A DNA stretch of 64,000 nt from Flavobacterium psychraerolatum. Its GTDB lineage: Bacteria > Bacteroidota > Bacteroidia > Flavobacteriales > Flavobacteriaceae. The stretch spans positions 1 through 64,000 of the forward strand of contig NZ_JAOQMX010000018.1 of assembly GCF_025960985.1 (NCBI RefSeq), in the 5' to 3' direction. The position numbers and the translations under genes were made by a program. Positions 26,440-36,201 of this stretch are shown here, piece after piece; the stretch's first letter is position 1; each line of letters starts with the position of its first letter. The notes beneath the pieces were generated by a model, which did no database searches, was not told where the DNA came from, and was given only the letters and a program-made list of their open reading frames with translations.

Positions 26440-27299
26440 ATCCTTTAGTATCCATTATAGTTCCATGTTATAATCAAGCACATTTTTTGGATGAAGCCTT
26501 GCAATCAGTTTTAGAGCAAACTTATCCTAATTGGGAGTGTATTATAGTAAACGATGGTAGTCCCGACCATACTGAAAAAGTAGCAAAACAGTGGACAAAG
26601 AAAGATACACGTTTTGTTTATTTGTTCAAAGAAAACGGTGGTTTGTCTAGTGCTCGCAATGGGGGAGTTATAATTAGTAAAGGCGAATTTATTTTGCCTC
26701 TAGATTCAGATGATGTTTTGGATCCATCCTATTTGACAAAGCTTGTGCCAGTATTAAAAAAAGACTCCACATTGGGTATCGCATCCTGTTATAGTAATTT
26801 TTTTTATGGAACCAAAAAAAATATTATTTTTCAGATGAAGCCAAAAGGATTTGAAAATCTTTATTTACTCTATGTAAACCAATTAATTGCAACATCATTA
26901 TATAGAAAAGAGTGTTGGGAGCAATCTGGTGGTTATGACGAAAATATGAAAAAGGGATTTGAAGACTGGGACTTTTGGTTGAATGTGACCAAAAAAGGAT
27001 GGAAATATATTATCATTCCTGAATTTTTGTTTTATTATAGAAAAGCACAAAGTTCAATGTTGACTAATACTATTAAAAATCACACCGAAGAGGTAAAACA
27101 GTATATTTTTACAAAACATAAAGAGTTGTACATTCAAGATTTTAATAATTGTATGGAAGTCTTATTTTATGAGTTGAGAGTACAACGCGAAGGACATCAA
27201 AAATTCAAAAATTCCTTAGAATACAAATTAGGGAAGTTAATTTTGAATCCTTATCGATGGTGCTGTAAATGGTTTACAAAAATAAAAACATCACCATGA
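26436..27299 (+). CDS. Family 2 glycosyltransferase
   Basis: A 287-aa GT-A enzyme. It begins LVSIIVPCYNQAHFLDEAL with VNDGSPDHTE, ENGGLSSARN and donor motif D90-S-D92-D93. The first third matches the 23709 protein almost block for block, whereas the last part (FEDWDFWLNVTKKGW, YIFTKHKELYIQDF) matches the 25597 protein. It may therefore be a mosaic of its neighbours. It overlaps both neighbours by 4 bases. Confidence 0.88.
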   Translation: MNPLVSIIVPCYNQAHFLDEALQSVLEQTYPNWECIIVNDGSPDHTEKVAKQWTKKDTRFVYLFKENGGLSSARNGGVIISKGEFILPLDSDDVLDPSYLTKLVPVLKKDSTLGIASCYSNFFYGTKKNIIFQMKPKGFENLYLLYVNQLIATSLYRKECWEQSGGYDENMKKGFEDWDFWLNVTKKGWKYIIIPEFLFYYRKAQSSMLTNTIKNHTEEVKQYIFTKHKELYIQDFNNCMEVLFYELRVQREGHQKFKNSLEYKLGKLILNPYRWCCKWFTKIKTSP

Positions 27300-28075
27300 T
27301 TTCAGTAGTTATTCGTAACAAAAATCAAGCAAAAGCTTTGTCCTTCTTGCTGAAAAACCTAACAGAACGTTACTCCAGTGATTTCAATGAAATTATTGTA
27401 ATAGACAATCTATCTACAGATGATAGCCAGGAGATTTCGATACAGTTCGGAGCTAGATTTGTTTCAATTGCAAATTTTAGCTATGGTGGAAGTGCTAATC
27501 TAGCTGCTCAAGAAGCTATTGGTCCTATTGTTGTGATTTTTAGTGCTCATTCCTATCCTGTTAGCCATGACTTTTTTACTTTAATTCAAAAAAAATTTGA
27601 AGGCAATAGCAATTTAGCTGGATTGCGATGTTTGCATAGTACCAACGATTATCAGAATTATATAAAGGGCATTTCTGCCATAGAAGATCCTAATAAATCG
27701 GGATTGATTTTTTCTGGCTCGGCTTTTAATAAAAAAGTGTGGGAGCAACACCAGTTTCGCAATGATGTCGCCACGTTTGAAGACAAGGAATGGAGTAAAA
27801 GAGTTATAGAGAATGGTTTTGAAATTGAATTTGTGCCTTCCATTTTTCATTATCAGATAACGAGAACGCCAGAACAAAATTTCTTTAGATTCAAAAATGA
27901 TGTGGTAGGCAATTACCAATTATGGCATCAGGATGTGACATTGAAAATGATTTTTAAGGGATTAATTGGGTCAACTTTTAGTGCTATTAAAAATGTAATA
28001 ATTGAGTTGTGTTATAATTTAAAACGATTCTTTTATTTGATTAGATTTGTAAATAATAAACCTAATAGGTTTTAA
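27296..28075 (+). CDS. Family 2 glycosyltransferase with a degenerate DXD site
   Basis: A 259-aa GT-A protein. I start at 27296, where ATG overlaps the upstream stop (ATGA), instead of 27269. It has SVVIRNKNQAKALSFLL and VIDNLSTDDSQE. At the usual DXD position it reads IFSAHSYPVS, without paired acidic residues. FEDKEWSKRVIENG provides the later acidic site. Similar GT2 proteins with S-A/Q-x-S-x-P in place of DXD exist in rhamnosyltransferase-like groups, so it may still be active. Confidence 0.83.
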   Translation: MISVVIRNKNQAKALSFLLKNLTERYSSDFNEIIVIDNLSTDDSQEISIQFGARFVSIANFSYGGSANLAAQEAIGPIVVIFSAHSYPVSHDFFTLIQKKFEGNSNLAGLRCLHSTNDYQNYIKGISAIEDPNKSGLIFSGSAFNKKVWEQHQFRNDVATFEDKEWSKRVIENGFEIEFVPSIFHYQITRTPEQNFFRFKNDVVGNYQLWHQDVTLKMIFKGLIGSTFSAIKNVIIELCYNLKRFFYLIRFVNNKPNRF

Positions 28076-28087
28076 ATTCTTTAATAT

Positions 28088-28819
28088 ATGATATTTCTAT
28101 TTAACCAAATATTTCTTCTTTTTAGTAGAATTGAGAACAAATGCCGCAAGTTTTTTGGCAACCATTCTAAGATTTTATCATCAAAGAAAATTCTCGAAAG
28201 GAATTTTAAAACGCAGTCAGAATTTAGTTTTGTTCAAGTGGGGGCAAATGATGGAATTAGTTTTGATTTTTTATATGAATTCCTTATTCGCCGAAATTCT
28301 CATGGTTTAGTTATCGAACCAGTAAAGGATTACTATAATGAATTAGTGAAAAATTATTGTAATTATCCAGAAATAATTGCGATAAATATGGCGGTTCATC
28401 CGACGGATAAAAAAATAGATGTTTACAAAATAAATCCTAACTCAATATATAAATATCCAGATTGGGTAAAAGGAATCGCTTCTTTAGATCCGGAACATCA
28501 CAAGAAAACAAATATTGAAAGCGAGGACATAATTCATGAAACAGTTATGGCTGATGCTTTAATGAACATTATTAATGATAATAATTTTATAAATGGGATT
28601 GACTATTTTCAAAGTGACACCGAAGGTTTTGATTTAGAGATCTTAAAAATGATTGATTTTACAAAAGTCAAGCCCAAAATAATAAAATTTGAATTTGTTA
28701 ACTTGAATGATGTTGATAAAAGGAAGGCCAACGATCTATTGATAAATTTTGGATATTATTTGTTTAATGAAAACGGGGACACTGTTGGTGTAAATCTAAA
28801 TTCAATAAAATTATTTTAA
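28088..28819 (+). CDS. FkbM-family methyltransferase
   Basis: A 243-aa SAM-dependent methyltransferase. It has the FkbM pattern: FVQVGANDGISFDFL as the AdoMet loop, GLVIEPVKDYYNEL, then YFQSDTEGFDLEILKMIDF and KIIKFEFVNL. FkbM proteins in surface-glycan loci usually methylate a sugar hydroxyl. It sits inside the GT run and its stop overlaps the next start by 1 base (TAATG). It is the second methyltransferase of the ABC-exporter block. Confidence 0.88.
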   Translation: MIFLFNQIFLLFSRIENKCRKFFGNHSKILSSKKILERNFKTQSEFSFVQVGANDGISFDFLYEFLIRRNSHGLVIEPVKDYYNELVKNYCNYPEIIAINMAVHPTDKKIDVYKINPNSIYKYPDWVKGIASLDPEHHKKTNIESEDIIHETVMADALMNIINDNNFINGIDYFQSDTEGFDLEILKMIDFTKVKPKIIKFEFVNLNDVDKRKANDLLINFGYYLFNENGDTVGVNLNSIKLF

Positions 28820-29595
28820 TGATCCCAAAAGTGTTGCATTATTGTTGGTTTGGAAAACAAAAGAAAACGCCATTAATTAATTCCTGCATTGCATCATGGA
28901 AAAAAATACTTCCAGATTATGAAATTATTGAATGGAATGAGTTAAATTCAGATTTAAGTCATCCATTTGCTGCAGAAGCATATAAGTTAAAGAAATGGGC
29001 TTTTGTTTCTGATTTCATTAGACTTAAAATATTATATGAGAATGGTGGGATTTACCTAGATACAGATATGATGATGGTTAAATCTCTAACTGGTTTGTTG
29101 TCAGATGCTTGTTTTTTTGGTGCGGAAGATGAAAATTGGATTAGTGCGGGAATAATTGCATGTGTGAAAAAGCATTTTTTTATTGAAGCTTGTTTGGGTA
29201 TTTATGATACTATTAATTTAGTAGAATCAACTAATTTTTATGAGATATCGATTCCTTTATTAATTACTAAAATATATAGAAAAAAATGTAGTTCTACATT
29301 TTTTAAAAACAAAGTAGAAACGAATAATGTTGTAGTTTATCCCATGTCTTATTTTTATCCTTTTCCCAATAGTGCAAAAAATGACGTCAAAAATTATAAA
29401 AATTACATAGTAGAAACAACTTATGCTGTTCATTTATGGAATGCATCTTGGGTTGAATATGATGAATTTTATTATTTGAGAAATCGCAAATATTTAAAAT
29501 CGTTCTCAAAAATTGTTAAAACTTTATTGGTCACCAGGAACTTTAATCTTTATTACTTTAAAAGGATTTATTATAATTTTTTAAAAAGTTTATGA
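28819..29595 (+). CDS. GT32-type glycosyltransferase with DXD sugar-binding motif
   Basis: A 258-aa transferase of the OCH1/capsular type. It opens IPKVLHYCWFGKQKKTPL and has WAFVSDFIRLKILYENGG, followed by the DXD motif D81-T-D83. That order is the hallmark of the Gly_transf_sug family (GT32), whose bacterial members often transfer Gal, Man or GlcNAc-type residues. It is complete and followed directly by a GT4 gene. Confidence 0.88.
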   Translation: MIPKVLHYCWFGKQKKTPLINSCIASWKKILPDYEIIEWNELNSDLSHPFAAEAYKLKKWAFVSDFIRLKILYENGGIYLDTDMMMVKSLTGLLSDACFFGAEDENWISAGIIACVKKHFFIEACLGIYDTINLVESTNFYEISIPLLITKIYRKKCSSTFFKNKVETNNVVVYPMSYFYPFPNSAKNDVKNYKNYIVETTYAVHLWNASWVEYDEFYYLRNRKYLKSFSKIVKTLLVTRNFNLYYFKRIYYNFLKSL

Positions 29596-30768
29596 ATGAA
29601 AAAAACAATAAAATTTCTATATAATTTGTTTGTTGGTTGTTTCCTTTTGTTGGATTTTTATTTTTTTGAACAAAAGAAAATAAAAGAAGCTGAGGTGGTA
29701 TGTTTTTTTCCTTTTTATCATACTGGTGGTGCTGAAAAAGTGCATTCACAGATTGTTGCATCTTTGAATACAAAAAAATGTGTTGTAGTGTTTACACAAG
29801 GTTCTGCTACTTCAAATTTTTTAGAAAGTTTTAAAGCTAATTCAATGGTTATAGAGCTTAATTCGATTGTAAATAAAAGAAATCTATGGGTAAATAGAAA
29901 ACTAATTAATTTTATCTGCAGTTCAATTAATCAAAGCCGAGCAATTAAAACTATTTTTTCTAGTAATTCACCCTATTTTTATGGTCTATTACCTTTATTA
30001 AATAAAGATTTAAAGATTGTAGATTTATACCATTCATTTGCTCAAAATGACAATAGAGAGCAACAATTAATTGATTCCGCAATTAGAATCAATAGAAGGA
30101 TTGTAATAAATCAAAAGGCGAAAAACGATTTAGTAAGGTATTACGATAAAAATAATTTGGATAATGAACTGACAAACCGAATTGAAGTTATCGAAAATGC
30201 CGTTGTAATTCCAGAAATTTTACTCAAGAAAAATAATAAAAATTTGGTCATTGGTTTTGTTGGTCGTTGGTCTGAGGAAAAAAGGCCGGAAGTATATTTA
30301 AATATTGTGGCCAATTTACGGCTCAAATTTCCAGAGATAAAATTTATTATGGCAGGTTCAGGAATGGCAGCTAATTTAGAATTTATTAAAAAGTGTGGTG
30401 CTGAATATATTGGTGATTTGTTTAAAGAACAACAAATTACAGCATTATATGAAGGTTTAGATCTTTTGTTAGTGCCATCTGTTTATGAAGGATTTCCAAT
30501 GGTTATTATGGAGGCAATGAGTTATGGCGTAATTCCGATAACGACAGATGTAGGTGGTATAAGTGAACATATAACTAATGGTGAAAATGGCTATCTGATA
30601 AGCAAAAATACAAATGAAGAATTGGTCGATTCTTTTTGTGAAACGATTATACTTTTACAAAAAAATAATAATTTAAAAAAGCAATTATCGGTACAAAGTT
30701 ATATTTATGCTAAAGATCATTTTTCATTAGAAAGATTTAATCAAGAGTATCAAAATCTATTAGCATAA
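29596..30768 (+). CDS. Family 4 glycosyltransferase
   Basis: A 390-aa GT-B enzyme. The first 25 residues are hydrophobic (FLYNLFVGCFLLLDFYFF) and may tether it to the membrane. It has FYHTGGAEKVHSQI in the acceptor domain, GFVGRWSEEKRPE at the start of the second domain, and the EX7E motif E298-GFPMVIM-E306. It starts immediately after the GT32 gene and ends 1 base before the next GT. Confidence 0.87.
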   Translation: MKKTIKFLYNLFVGCFLLLDFYFFEQKKIKEAEVVCFFPFYHTGGAEKVHSQIVASLNTKKCVVVFTQGSATSNFLESFKANSMVIELNSIVNKRNLWVNRKLINFICSSINQSRAIKTIFSSNSPYFYGLLPLLNKDLKIVDLYHSFAQNDNREQQLIDSAIRINRRIVINQKAKNDLVRYYDKNNLDNELTNRIEVIENAVVIPEILLKKNNKNLVIGFVGRWSEEKRPEVYLNIVANLRLKFPEIKFIMAGSGMAANLEFIKKCGAEYIGDLFKEQQITALYEGLDLLLVPSVYEGFPMVIMEAMSYGVIPITTDVGGISEHITNGENGYLISKNTNEELVDSFCETIILLQKNNNLKKQLSVQSYIYAKDHFSLERFNQEYQNLLA

Positions 30769-30769
30769 A

Positions 30770-31915
30770 ATGAAAATCCTTCTAGTCTCCATCTCAAACC
30801 ATCATTTTTTTCAATGGGCCAATCAGTTAAAAGATTGTGGTCATGAAGTGTATTGGTTTGATGTTATGGATGGTGGGCCAAAATCAGAAAAAATCCCGTG
30901 GGTTAACCAAATCAAAGGTTGGAAAATGCGGTGGGATTTTCCGTTGAGGCAAACCATAAAAGCGAGATTACCAAAATGGTATCGTTTTGTTCAGCTAATA
31001 AATGAAAAAAAGTTAGCAACGGTTTTCGAAAAAACTATTAACGAAATTCAGCCCGACCTAGTCCATTGTTTTGAAATGCAATTGTGCGGTTTGCCTATTT
31101 TACAAGTAATGTTGCAACATAAAAAAATAAAATTTGTCTATTCTACTTGGGGTAGTGATATGTACTATTTTAAAGAAAATAACATCACATCGCAACAAGT
31201 ACAGCAGTTTTTACAAAGAGTTGATTATTTAATTACAGATTGCCAACGTGATTTTTCTATTGCAGTTGCCAACGGTTTTGTTAATAAATTTCTAGGGGTT
31301 TATCCTGGAAATGGAGGAATTGATTATCTCAATGACTATATACAACCAATTGGCAACCGTAAATTTATTTTAATAAAAGGATATGAGAGTTTTGGTTGTA
31401 AAGCTTCCAAAATAGTTGACGCATTGCAATTGTTGCCAATAGCTTCATTTGAAAATTTTGAAATTATTATATACAGCGCTGATGCTGTAATTATAGAAAA
31501 AGTTAATTCTGCGCCGTTTTTTAAAAACTGTAAACATCAAATAATTCCAAGAACTACTTTTGTAGCCAACAATGAAATGTTGAAAATGATGGGATTGGCA
31601 AGCATTCATATTTCAAATAATATTTCAGACGGCATGCCCAATACCCTGCTAGAAAGTATGGGTATGGGGGCGTTTCCTATTCAGTCCAATCCTGGGAACG
31701 CATCAGCTGAAGTGATTACTCATGGTGTAAATGGATATTTGATATCTAATCCTTTGGACGAAAATGAAATAGCCACTTGGGTTGAAAAAGCAATTTCTAA
31801 TGCCGACTTGAGAACTCAAGCCCAAGATATAAATATAAAACTAGCGCAGCGCAACTATAACCGTGCTATTTTGAAAACTAAGATTAGCCAACTCTATCAA
31901 GAAATTTTTTTATAA
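30770..31915 (+). CDS. GT4-like glycosyltransferase
   Basis: A 381-aa GT-B protein with MKILLVSISNHHFFQWANQL at the N-terminus, YSTWGSDMYYF in the middle and, in the second domain, D287-GMPNTLL-E295-SMGMGAFPIQSNPG. The first Glu of EX7E is Asp here. NGYLI follows near residue 323, as in ordinary GT4 enzymes. The domain order is complete, so the Asp variant is probably natural for this subgroup. Substrate unknown. Confidence 0.82.
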   Translation: MKILLVSISNHHFFQWANQLKDCGHEVYWFDVMDGGPKSEKIPWVNQIKGWKMRWDFPLRQTIKARLPKWYRFVQLINEKKLATVFEKTINEIQPDLVHCFEMQLCGLPILQVMLQHKKIKFVYSTWGSDMYYFKENNITSQQVQQFLQRVDYLITDCQRDFSIAVANGFVNKFLGVYPGNGGIDYLNDYIQPIGNRKFILIKGYESFGCKASKIVDALQLLPIASFENFEIIIYSADAVIIEKVNSAPFFKNCKHQIIPRTTFVANNEMLKMMGLASIHISNNISDGMPNTLLESMGMGAFPIQSNPGNASAEVITHGVNGYLISNPLDENEIATWVEKAISNADLRTQAQDINIKLAQRNYNRAILKTKISQLYQEIFL

Positions 31916-31918
31916 TTC

Positions 31919-32800
31919 ATGGAAGTTTCAATCCTCATCGTTACCAAGAATAGACCCAAAGAACTTGCTATTACGTTGCATAATTTATCAGGTATTATAG
32001 ATTTAAGTCTTCATGAAGTTTTGGTTTTTATTGATGGTTGTATTCAAACAATGGCGATCCAAAAAGGTTTTCCTTGGGTACATTGGGAATCTGTGAGCTC
32101 AAGTATTGGTGCTTCACCAGCACGTACTATTTTATACAAACAAGGAAAAGGAACCGTTTTTATAGGTTTGGATGATGATGCACATCCCTTAACTCCAGAT
32201 TTTATATCGAAAGTAAACCAAGTTTTTAACAACGATAAAAAGATTGGTATTGTAGCCTTTCAAGAAATAAAAGGAATTTTTGCCTCAGATGAGATTGCTA
32301 TAGAAAATGCTAATTATACAAGTGAAGAATATCGTACAAATGATTTTATAGGTTGTGGTTTTGCCATCAAGAAAGAAGTGTATTTGCAGACCAATGGATT
32401 CCCAGTTTGGGTAGATATTTATGGCGAAGAAGCTTGTGTTGCTATTGAAGTTTTGGATTTAGGTTACCAAATTAAATATGTTAGTTCAATAATGGTCAAC
32501 CATCGTGTTGATAGATTAGGACGTATTAAAGAAGGTAAATTTTATTTCAGATTCGAAAAACAATTAAAAAATACTATTTATTATTATCTAGTATATTTGC
32601 CAAATCCATCCTATAAAATTGCGAGACTATTATTTCATAATTTTAAAAAATATGGTCTTAAAGATTTAACGTATTTTCGATTGTTTTGGAAGTCTTTTTT
32701 TACTGCTGTTTTTTCATTTCGATATATAATGCGTTTTCGAAAACCAGTGCAAAAGACTACTTTAGAAAAAGCAAATAAACTAAAAGGGTTGAAGTATTAA
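31919..32800 (+). CDS. Family 2 glycosyltransferase
   Basis: A 293-aa GT-A protein: EVSILIVTKNRPKELAITL, then SSSIGASPARTIL and the donor/metal motif D85-D86-D87 in FIGLDDDAHP. GEEACVAIEVLDLGYQI and VNHRVDR resemble the late acidic and His motifs of GT2 enzymes. The C-terminal 70 residues are basic and aromatic and could sit on the membrane. It follows the previous GT after 3 bases. Confidence 0.85.
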   Translation: MEVSILIVTKNRPKELAITLHNLSGIIDLSLHEVLVFIDGCIQTMAIQKGFPWVHWESVSSSIGASPARTILYKQGKGTVFIGLDDDAHPLTPDFISKVNQVFNNDKKIGIVAFQEIKGIFASDEIAIENANYTSEEYRTNDFIGCGFAIKKEVYLQTNGFPVWVDIYGEEACVAIEVLDLGYQIKYVSSIMVNHRVDRLGRIKEGKFYFRFEKQLKNTIYYYLVYLPNPSYKIARLLFHNFKKYGLKDLTYFRLFWKSFFTAVFSFRYIMRFRKPVQKTTLEKANKLKGLKY

Positions 32801-32858
32801 GATTTTATATTAAAACACAGAAACTCATTTCTTCAAAAGGAAATCAAACCAAATTCCA

Positions 32859-33848
32859 ATGTTAATTAAAATTGAACGCTATTATAACTACCCCGACATC
32901 AAGAGGCAAACTCCTGCGCAGAGTATGCAGTGGAAAGATTTCACCTTTACTGAAGAAGATGTAGCCGAATGTGATTATTTAGTTATTTTAGATTATCCAA
33001 AAAATGACATTTCGATAAAGGTCAACCCTAATAATATCATAAGTGTGTGTTTGGAGCCACCCAATGAGGTTTCAAAATACCGTCAATATGCCAATAAAAA
33101 GGCTGCTGTTATTATTAATCAATTAGATATAAACAAAAACAATATTTTATCTCATGGTGCTCTACCATGGCATATCGATAAAGATTATGATTTTTTGACT
33201 GCTGTAAAGCAGCAAGATTTAGTCAAAGAAAATAAAATCGTTTGGATTACTAGCAACCAACAATCATCAAAAGGGCATAAAGATAGAATGCGTTTTTTGG
33301 AACAGATTAAACCATTGCCTTTTGTAGATTTGTATGGTAGGGGAATTAATCCTGTTGATGATAAATGGGAGGTTTTGAGTCAGTCTAAATATGCGATTGC
33401 TTACGAGAATTTTCAAAACGAGTATTATTGGACTGAGAAAATTATGGATTGTTTTCTAAGTCATACCATGCCAATTTACTTTGGTTGTAAAAATATAGGG
33501 GAGTTTTTTCCTAAGAATTCGTTTATTCAAATGAATCCCAAAGACAGGCATATCGATTTGTTTTTGAAAGAAATAGTACAATCTAATAAATGGGATGAAA
33601 ATAAAGACGCTATTAATGAAGCAAGAAATTTAGTCTTAAATAAATATCAGCTTTTCCCTTTTTTACATACGCAAATTAGTGGTATGGAAAGGATAAAAGG
33701 TAGTAGGCTAATGAATGATAAAGAAGGTATTACTATTACGGGTAAAGATGCTTATTTTGATAATTATCCTTTTTCCATAGATATTGAACGTTTTTTTAGA
33801 AAAGTAAAATTTAAAATTAATTCTATAATTAAATCAGAAAATATTTAA
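32859..33848 (+). CDS. GT10-type (fucosyltransferase-like) glycosyltransferase
   Basis: A 329-aa protein. The C-terminal half has the GT10 core: SKYAIAYENFQNEYYWTEKI, then MPIYFGCKNIGEFFP. It matches the pattern F-x-x-A-x-E-N-x(6)-T-E-K then P-V/I-x-x-G of alpha-1,3/4-fucosyltransferases. GT10 enzymes normally use GDP-fucose, but no gmd/fcl pair is present here, so donor supply would be from elsewhere or the donor may differ. It ends right next to the MBOAT start. Confidence 0.85.
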   Translation: MLIKIERYYNYPDIKRQTPAQSMQWKDFTFTEEDVAECDYLVILDYPKNDISIKVNPNNIISVCLEPPNEVSKYRQYANKKAAVIINQLDINKNNILSHGALPWHIDKDYDFLTAVKQQDLVKENKIVWITSNQQSSKGHKDRMRFLEQIKPLPFVDLYGRGINPVDDKWEVLSQSKYAIAYENFQNEYYWTEKIMDCFLSHTMPIYFGCKNIGEFFPKNSFIQMNPKDRHIDLFLKEIVQSNKWDENKDAINEARNLVLNKYQLFPFLHTQISGMERIKGSRLMNDKEGITITGKDAYFDNYPFSIDIERFFRKVKFKINSIIKSENI

Positions 33849-35288
33849 ATGCTTTTTAACTCCATTTCGTTTGCCTTTTTTCTGCCTATCGTATTTTTGC
33901 TATACTGGTTTGTTTTAGGGAAATCATATAAGGCTCAGAATGCTTTTTTATTACTAGCTAGTTATTATTTTTATTCCTGCTGGGATGTTCGGTTCTTGGC
34001 TTTGCTATTGTTTTCAACAGGTTTGGATTATTTTTCGGCCTTACAAATTCAAGAATCAAAGTCTGAATCTTCACGTAAGTTTTGGTTTTGGGCCAGTATA
34101 GGGATCAATATTTCTTTTTTAGGGATATTTAAGTATTATAACTTTTTCGCCAGTTCATTTCAAGAAAGCTTGGCATTATTTGGTATTCAGATCGATTTGT
34201 ATCTCTTGCAAATAATTCTACCAGTCGGAATTTCATTTTACACCTTTCACGGATTGTCTTATATAATCGATGTGTACAAAAAAAGAATTATTCCAGAAAA
34301 AGATCCTTTGGCTTATGCTCTTTTTGTGTCTTATTTTCCCTTGTTGGTTGCTGGACCTATTGAGAGAGCAACACATTTATTGCCACAATTAAAAAAGAAG
34401 CGAAAATTTGATTACCAACAAGCAGTAGCTGGTTTGTATCAAATTTTGTGGGGGTTATTCAAGAAAATTGTTATTGCAGACAACTGCGCCCAATATGCAA
34501 ATCAGATTTTTGACAATGCAGCAGATTTTTCTGGTTCCACATTGGTTATGGGAGCTATTTTTTTTGCTTTTCAGATTTACGGGGATTTCAGTGGGTATTC
34601 TGATATTGCATTAGGAACGTCTAAACTGCTTGGGATAGAATTGCTTCAAAATTTTTCTTTTCCTTATTTTTCCAGAGATATTGCGGAGTTTTGGCGTCGT
34701 TGGCACATTTCACTTTCATCGTGGTTCAAGGATTATGTGTACATTCCTTTGGGTGGAAGTAAAGGTTCCAAATTAAATAAAATACGCAATGTTTTTGTGA
34801 TTTTCCTGCTTAGTGGGTTTTGGCATGGCGCTAATTGGACGTTTATTGCTTGGGGTTTTCTACATGCGTTGTATTTTATTCCGTTATTATTAACCAATAA
34901 AAACCGTTCGAATATCGAAATTGTATCCAATGAAACTTTCTTTCCATCAATCAAAGAATTATTTCAAATCGGACTTACTTTTTCATTAACTACCGTGGCA
35001 TGGATATTTTTTAGAGCTTCAACGATTGGAGGAGCTATTAATTATATGAAAGGAATTTGCAACGTTTCACTTTTTACGTTTCCAAGTGTACGACCAACCT
35101 ATTTAATTTTATTAATACTCCTTTTTATTATAATCGAATGGATAGGCAGAAGAGAAACATTTGCATTAGGCAGTTTCAACCAAATAGGAAACCGATTTTT
35201 TCGCTGGACATTTTTAGTGTTTTTATTGATTCTTATTTTTATTTTTAATAGTCCAATAGAACAACAATTTATCTATTTTCAATTTTAG
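33849..35288 (+). CDS. MBOAT-family O-acyltransferase (AlgI-like), copy 1
   Basis: A 479-aa membrane-bound O-acyltransferase with about 10-12 helices. It has SYYFYSCWD near residue 38, LPVGISFYTFHGLSY, AGPIERATHLLPQL, FWRRWHISLSSWFKDYVYIP and the catalytic His in SGFWHGANW (about residue 325). Such proteins pass acyl groups, usually acetyl, across the inner membrane for O-acylation of a glycan. It is followed after 1 base by an SGNH/AlgJ-like partner, the usual pair. A clear paralogue lies at 42111. Confidence 0.93.
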   Translation: MLFNSISFAFFLPIVFLLYWFVLGKSYKAQNAFLLLASYYFYSCWDVRFLALLLFSTGLDYFSALQIQESKSESSRKFWFWASIGINISFLGIFKYYNFFASSFQESLALFGIQIDLYLLQIILPVGISFYTFHGLSYIIDVYKKRIIPEKDPLAYALFVSYFPLLVAGPIERATHLLPQLKKKRKFDYQQAVAGLYQILWGLFKKIVIADNCAQYANQIFDNAADFSGSTLVMGAIFFAFQIYGDFSGYSDIALGTSKLLGIELLQNFSFPYFSRDIAEFWRRWHISLSSWFKDYVYIPLGGSKGSKLNKIRNVFVIFLLSGFWHGANWTFIAWGFLHALYFIPLLLTNKNRSNIEIVSNETFFPSIKELFQIGLTFSLTTVAWIFFRASTIGGAINYMKGICNVSLFTFPSVRPTYLILLILLFIIIEWIGRRETFALGSFNQIGNRFFRWTFLVFLLILIFIFNSPIEQQFIYFQF

Positions 35289-35289
35289 T

Positions 35290-36201
35290 ATGAAGCGTTT
35301 TTTAAAAAATAGTTTACTGTTTCTTTTGGTGTTCTTTGTAGTGGACAAAGGATTTTATTACTTCCTAATAAAAGCTCCCGAAAGAGAGTATGACACACGA
35401 TTGGAACAAATACTGGAGGGGAAGATAAATAAAGACATTATAATTCTTGGTTCTTCTCGTGGTGCAGATAATATTTTGGCAGGACAGATAGAAAAAGTAA
35501 CTGGGCAATCAACATATAATTTATCATATCCGGGTTCTGATATTACTTTTCATAATTTTATTTTTAAGAGTTTATTGAAATTTAATAAGAAGCCCAAAAT
35601 GATAATCTTAGCTATAGATAATCCATTTGAGTTTAGATTCGAAAGTACATTAGTCTTTAGATTGGATAGATTATATCCATTGTCAAAGTACAATTACATC
35701 AATCAAGAGTTGATTCTACAAAAACAGAAAAATTTATTGTCCAAATTCTTTTGTTTGGCACGGATAAATCGCTCCAATTTTAGTTTTAAAAATATTCCTA
35801 TGTCTTTACAAAACCCCATAGATAATTGGGGTTCTATGCCTTTTGAAAATAAAAGTAAAAACATAAAAATCAATTATAATTATAGTAACAAGGAGTATGA
35901 TTCGGGGACTGAAATAAATACGAAGCTTGAAGCATTCCGAGCAATTCAAATAGGATGTAAGGAAAAAAACATTGATTTGATTTATGTATTCGCTCCAAGT
36001 TTTGGAGAATTCAATACAGCATTTTACAATCGATTTTTGAAAGAAGTGCAAAAGAAGAATGTAATGGTATACGATTCACTGAACCCAGTTTATAAAGATC
36101 CAGCTTACTTTTATGATGAATCACATTTACTAGAAACAGGTGCTAAAATATATACAGACGAAATAATTACCTTTATCAAAAACAAAAACCAAACCAAATG
36201 A
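35290..36201 (+). CDS. SGNH/AlgJ-like O-acylation partner protein, copy 1
   Basis: A 303-aa protein with one N-terminal membrane segment (about 6-22) and a periplasmic domain. It has the nucleophile block IIILGSSRGADN (Ser55/56) and a block-V-like D276-E-S-H279 in YDESHLLETGAK, so the Ser-Asp-His set of an SGNH acyltransferase/esterase seems complete. With the MBOAT protein just upstream it should deliver the acyl group to the polysaccharide. It overlaps the next gene by 4 bases. Confidence 0.8.
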   Translation: MKRFLKNSLLFLLVFFVVDKGFYYFLIKAPEREYDTRLEQILEGKINKDIIILGSSRGADNILAGQIEKVTGQSTYNLSYPGSDITFHNFIFKSLLKFNKKPKMIILAIDNPFEFRFESTLVFRLDRLYPLSKYNYINQELILQKQKNLLSKFFCLARINRSNFSFKNIPMSLQNPIDNWGSMPFENKSKNIKINYNYSNKEYDSGTEINTKLEAFRAIQIGCKEKNIDLIYVFAPSFGEFNTAFYNRFLKEVQKKNVMVYDSLNPVYKDPAYFYDESHLLETGAKIYTDEIITFIKNKNQTK

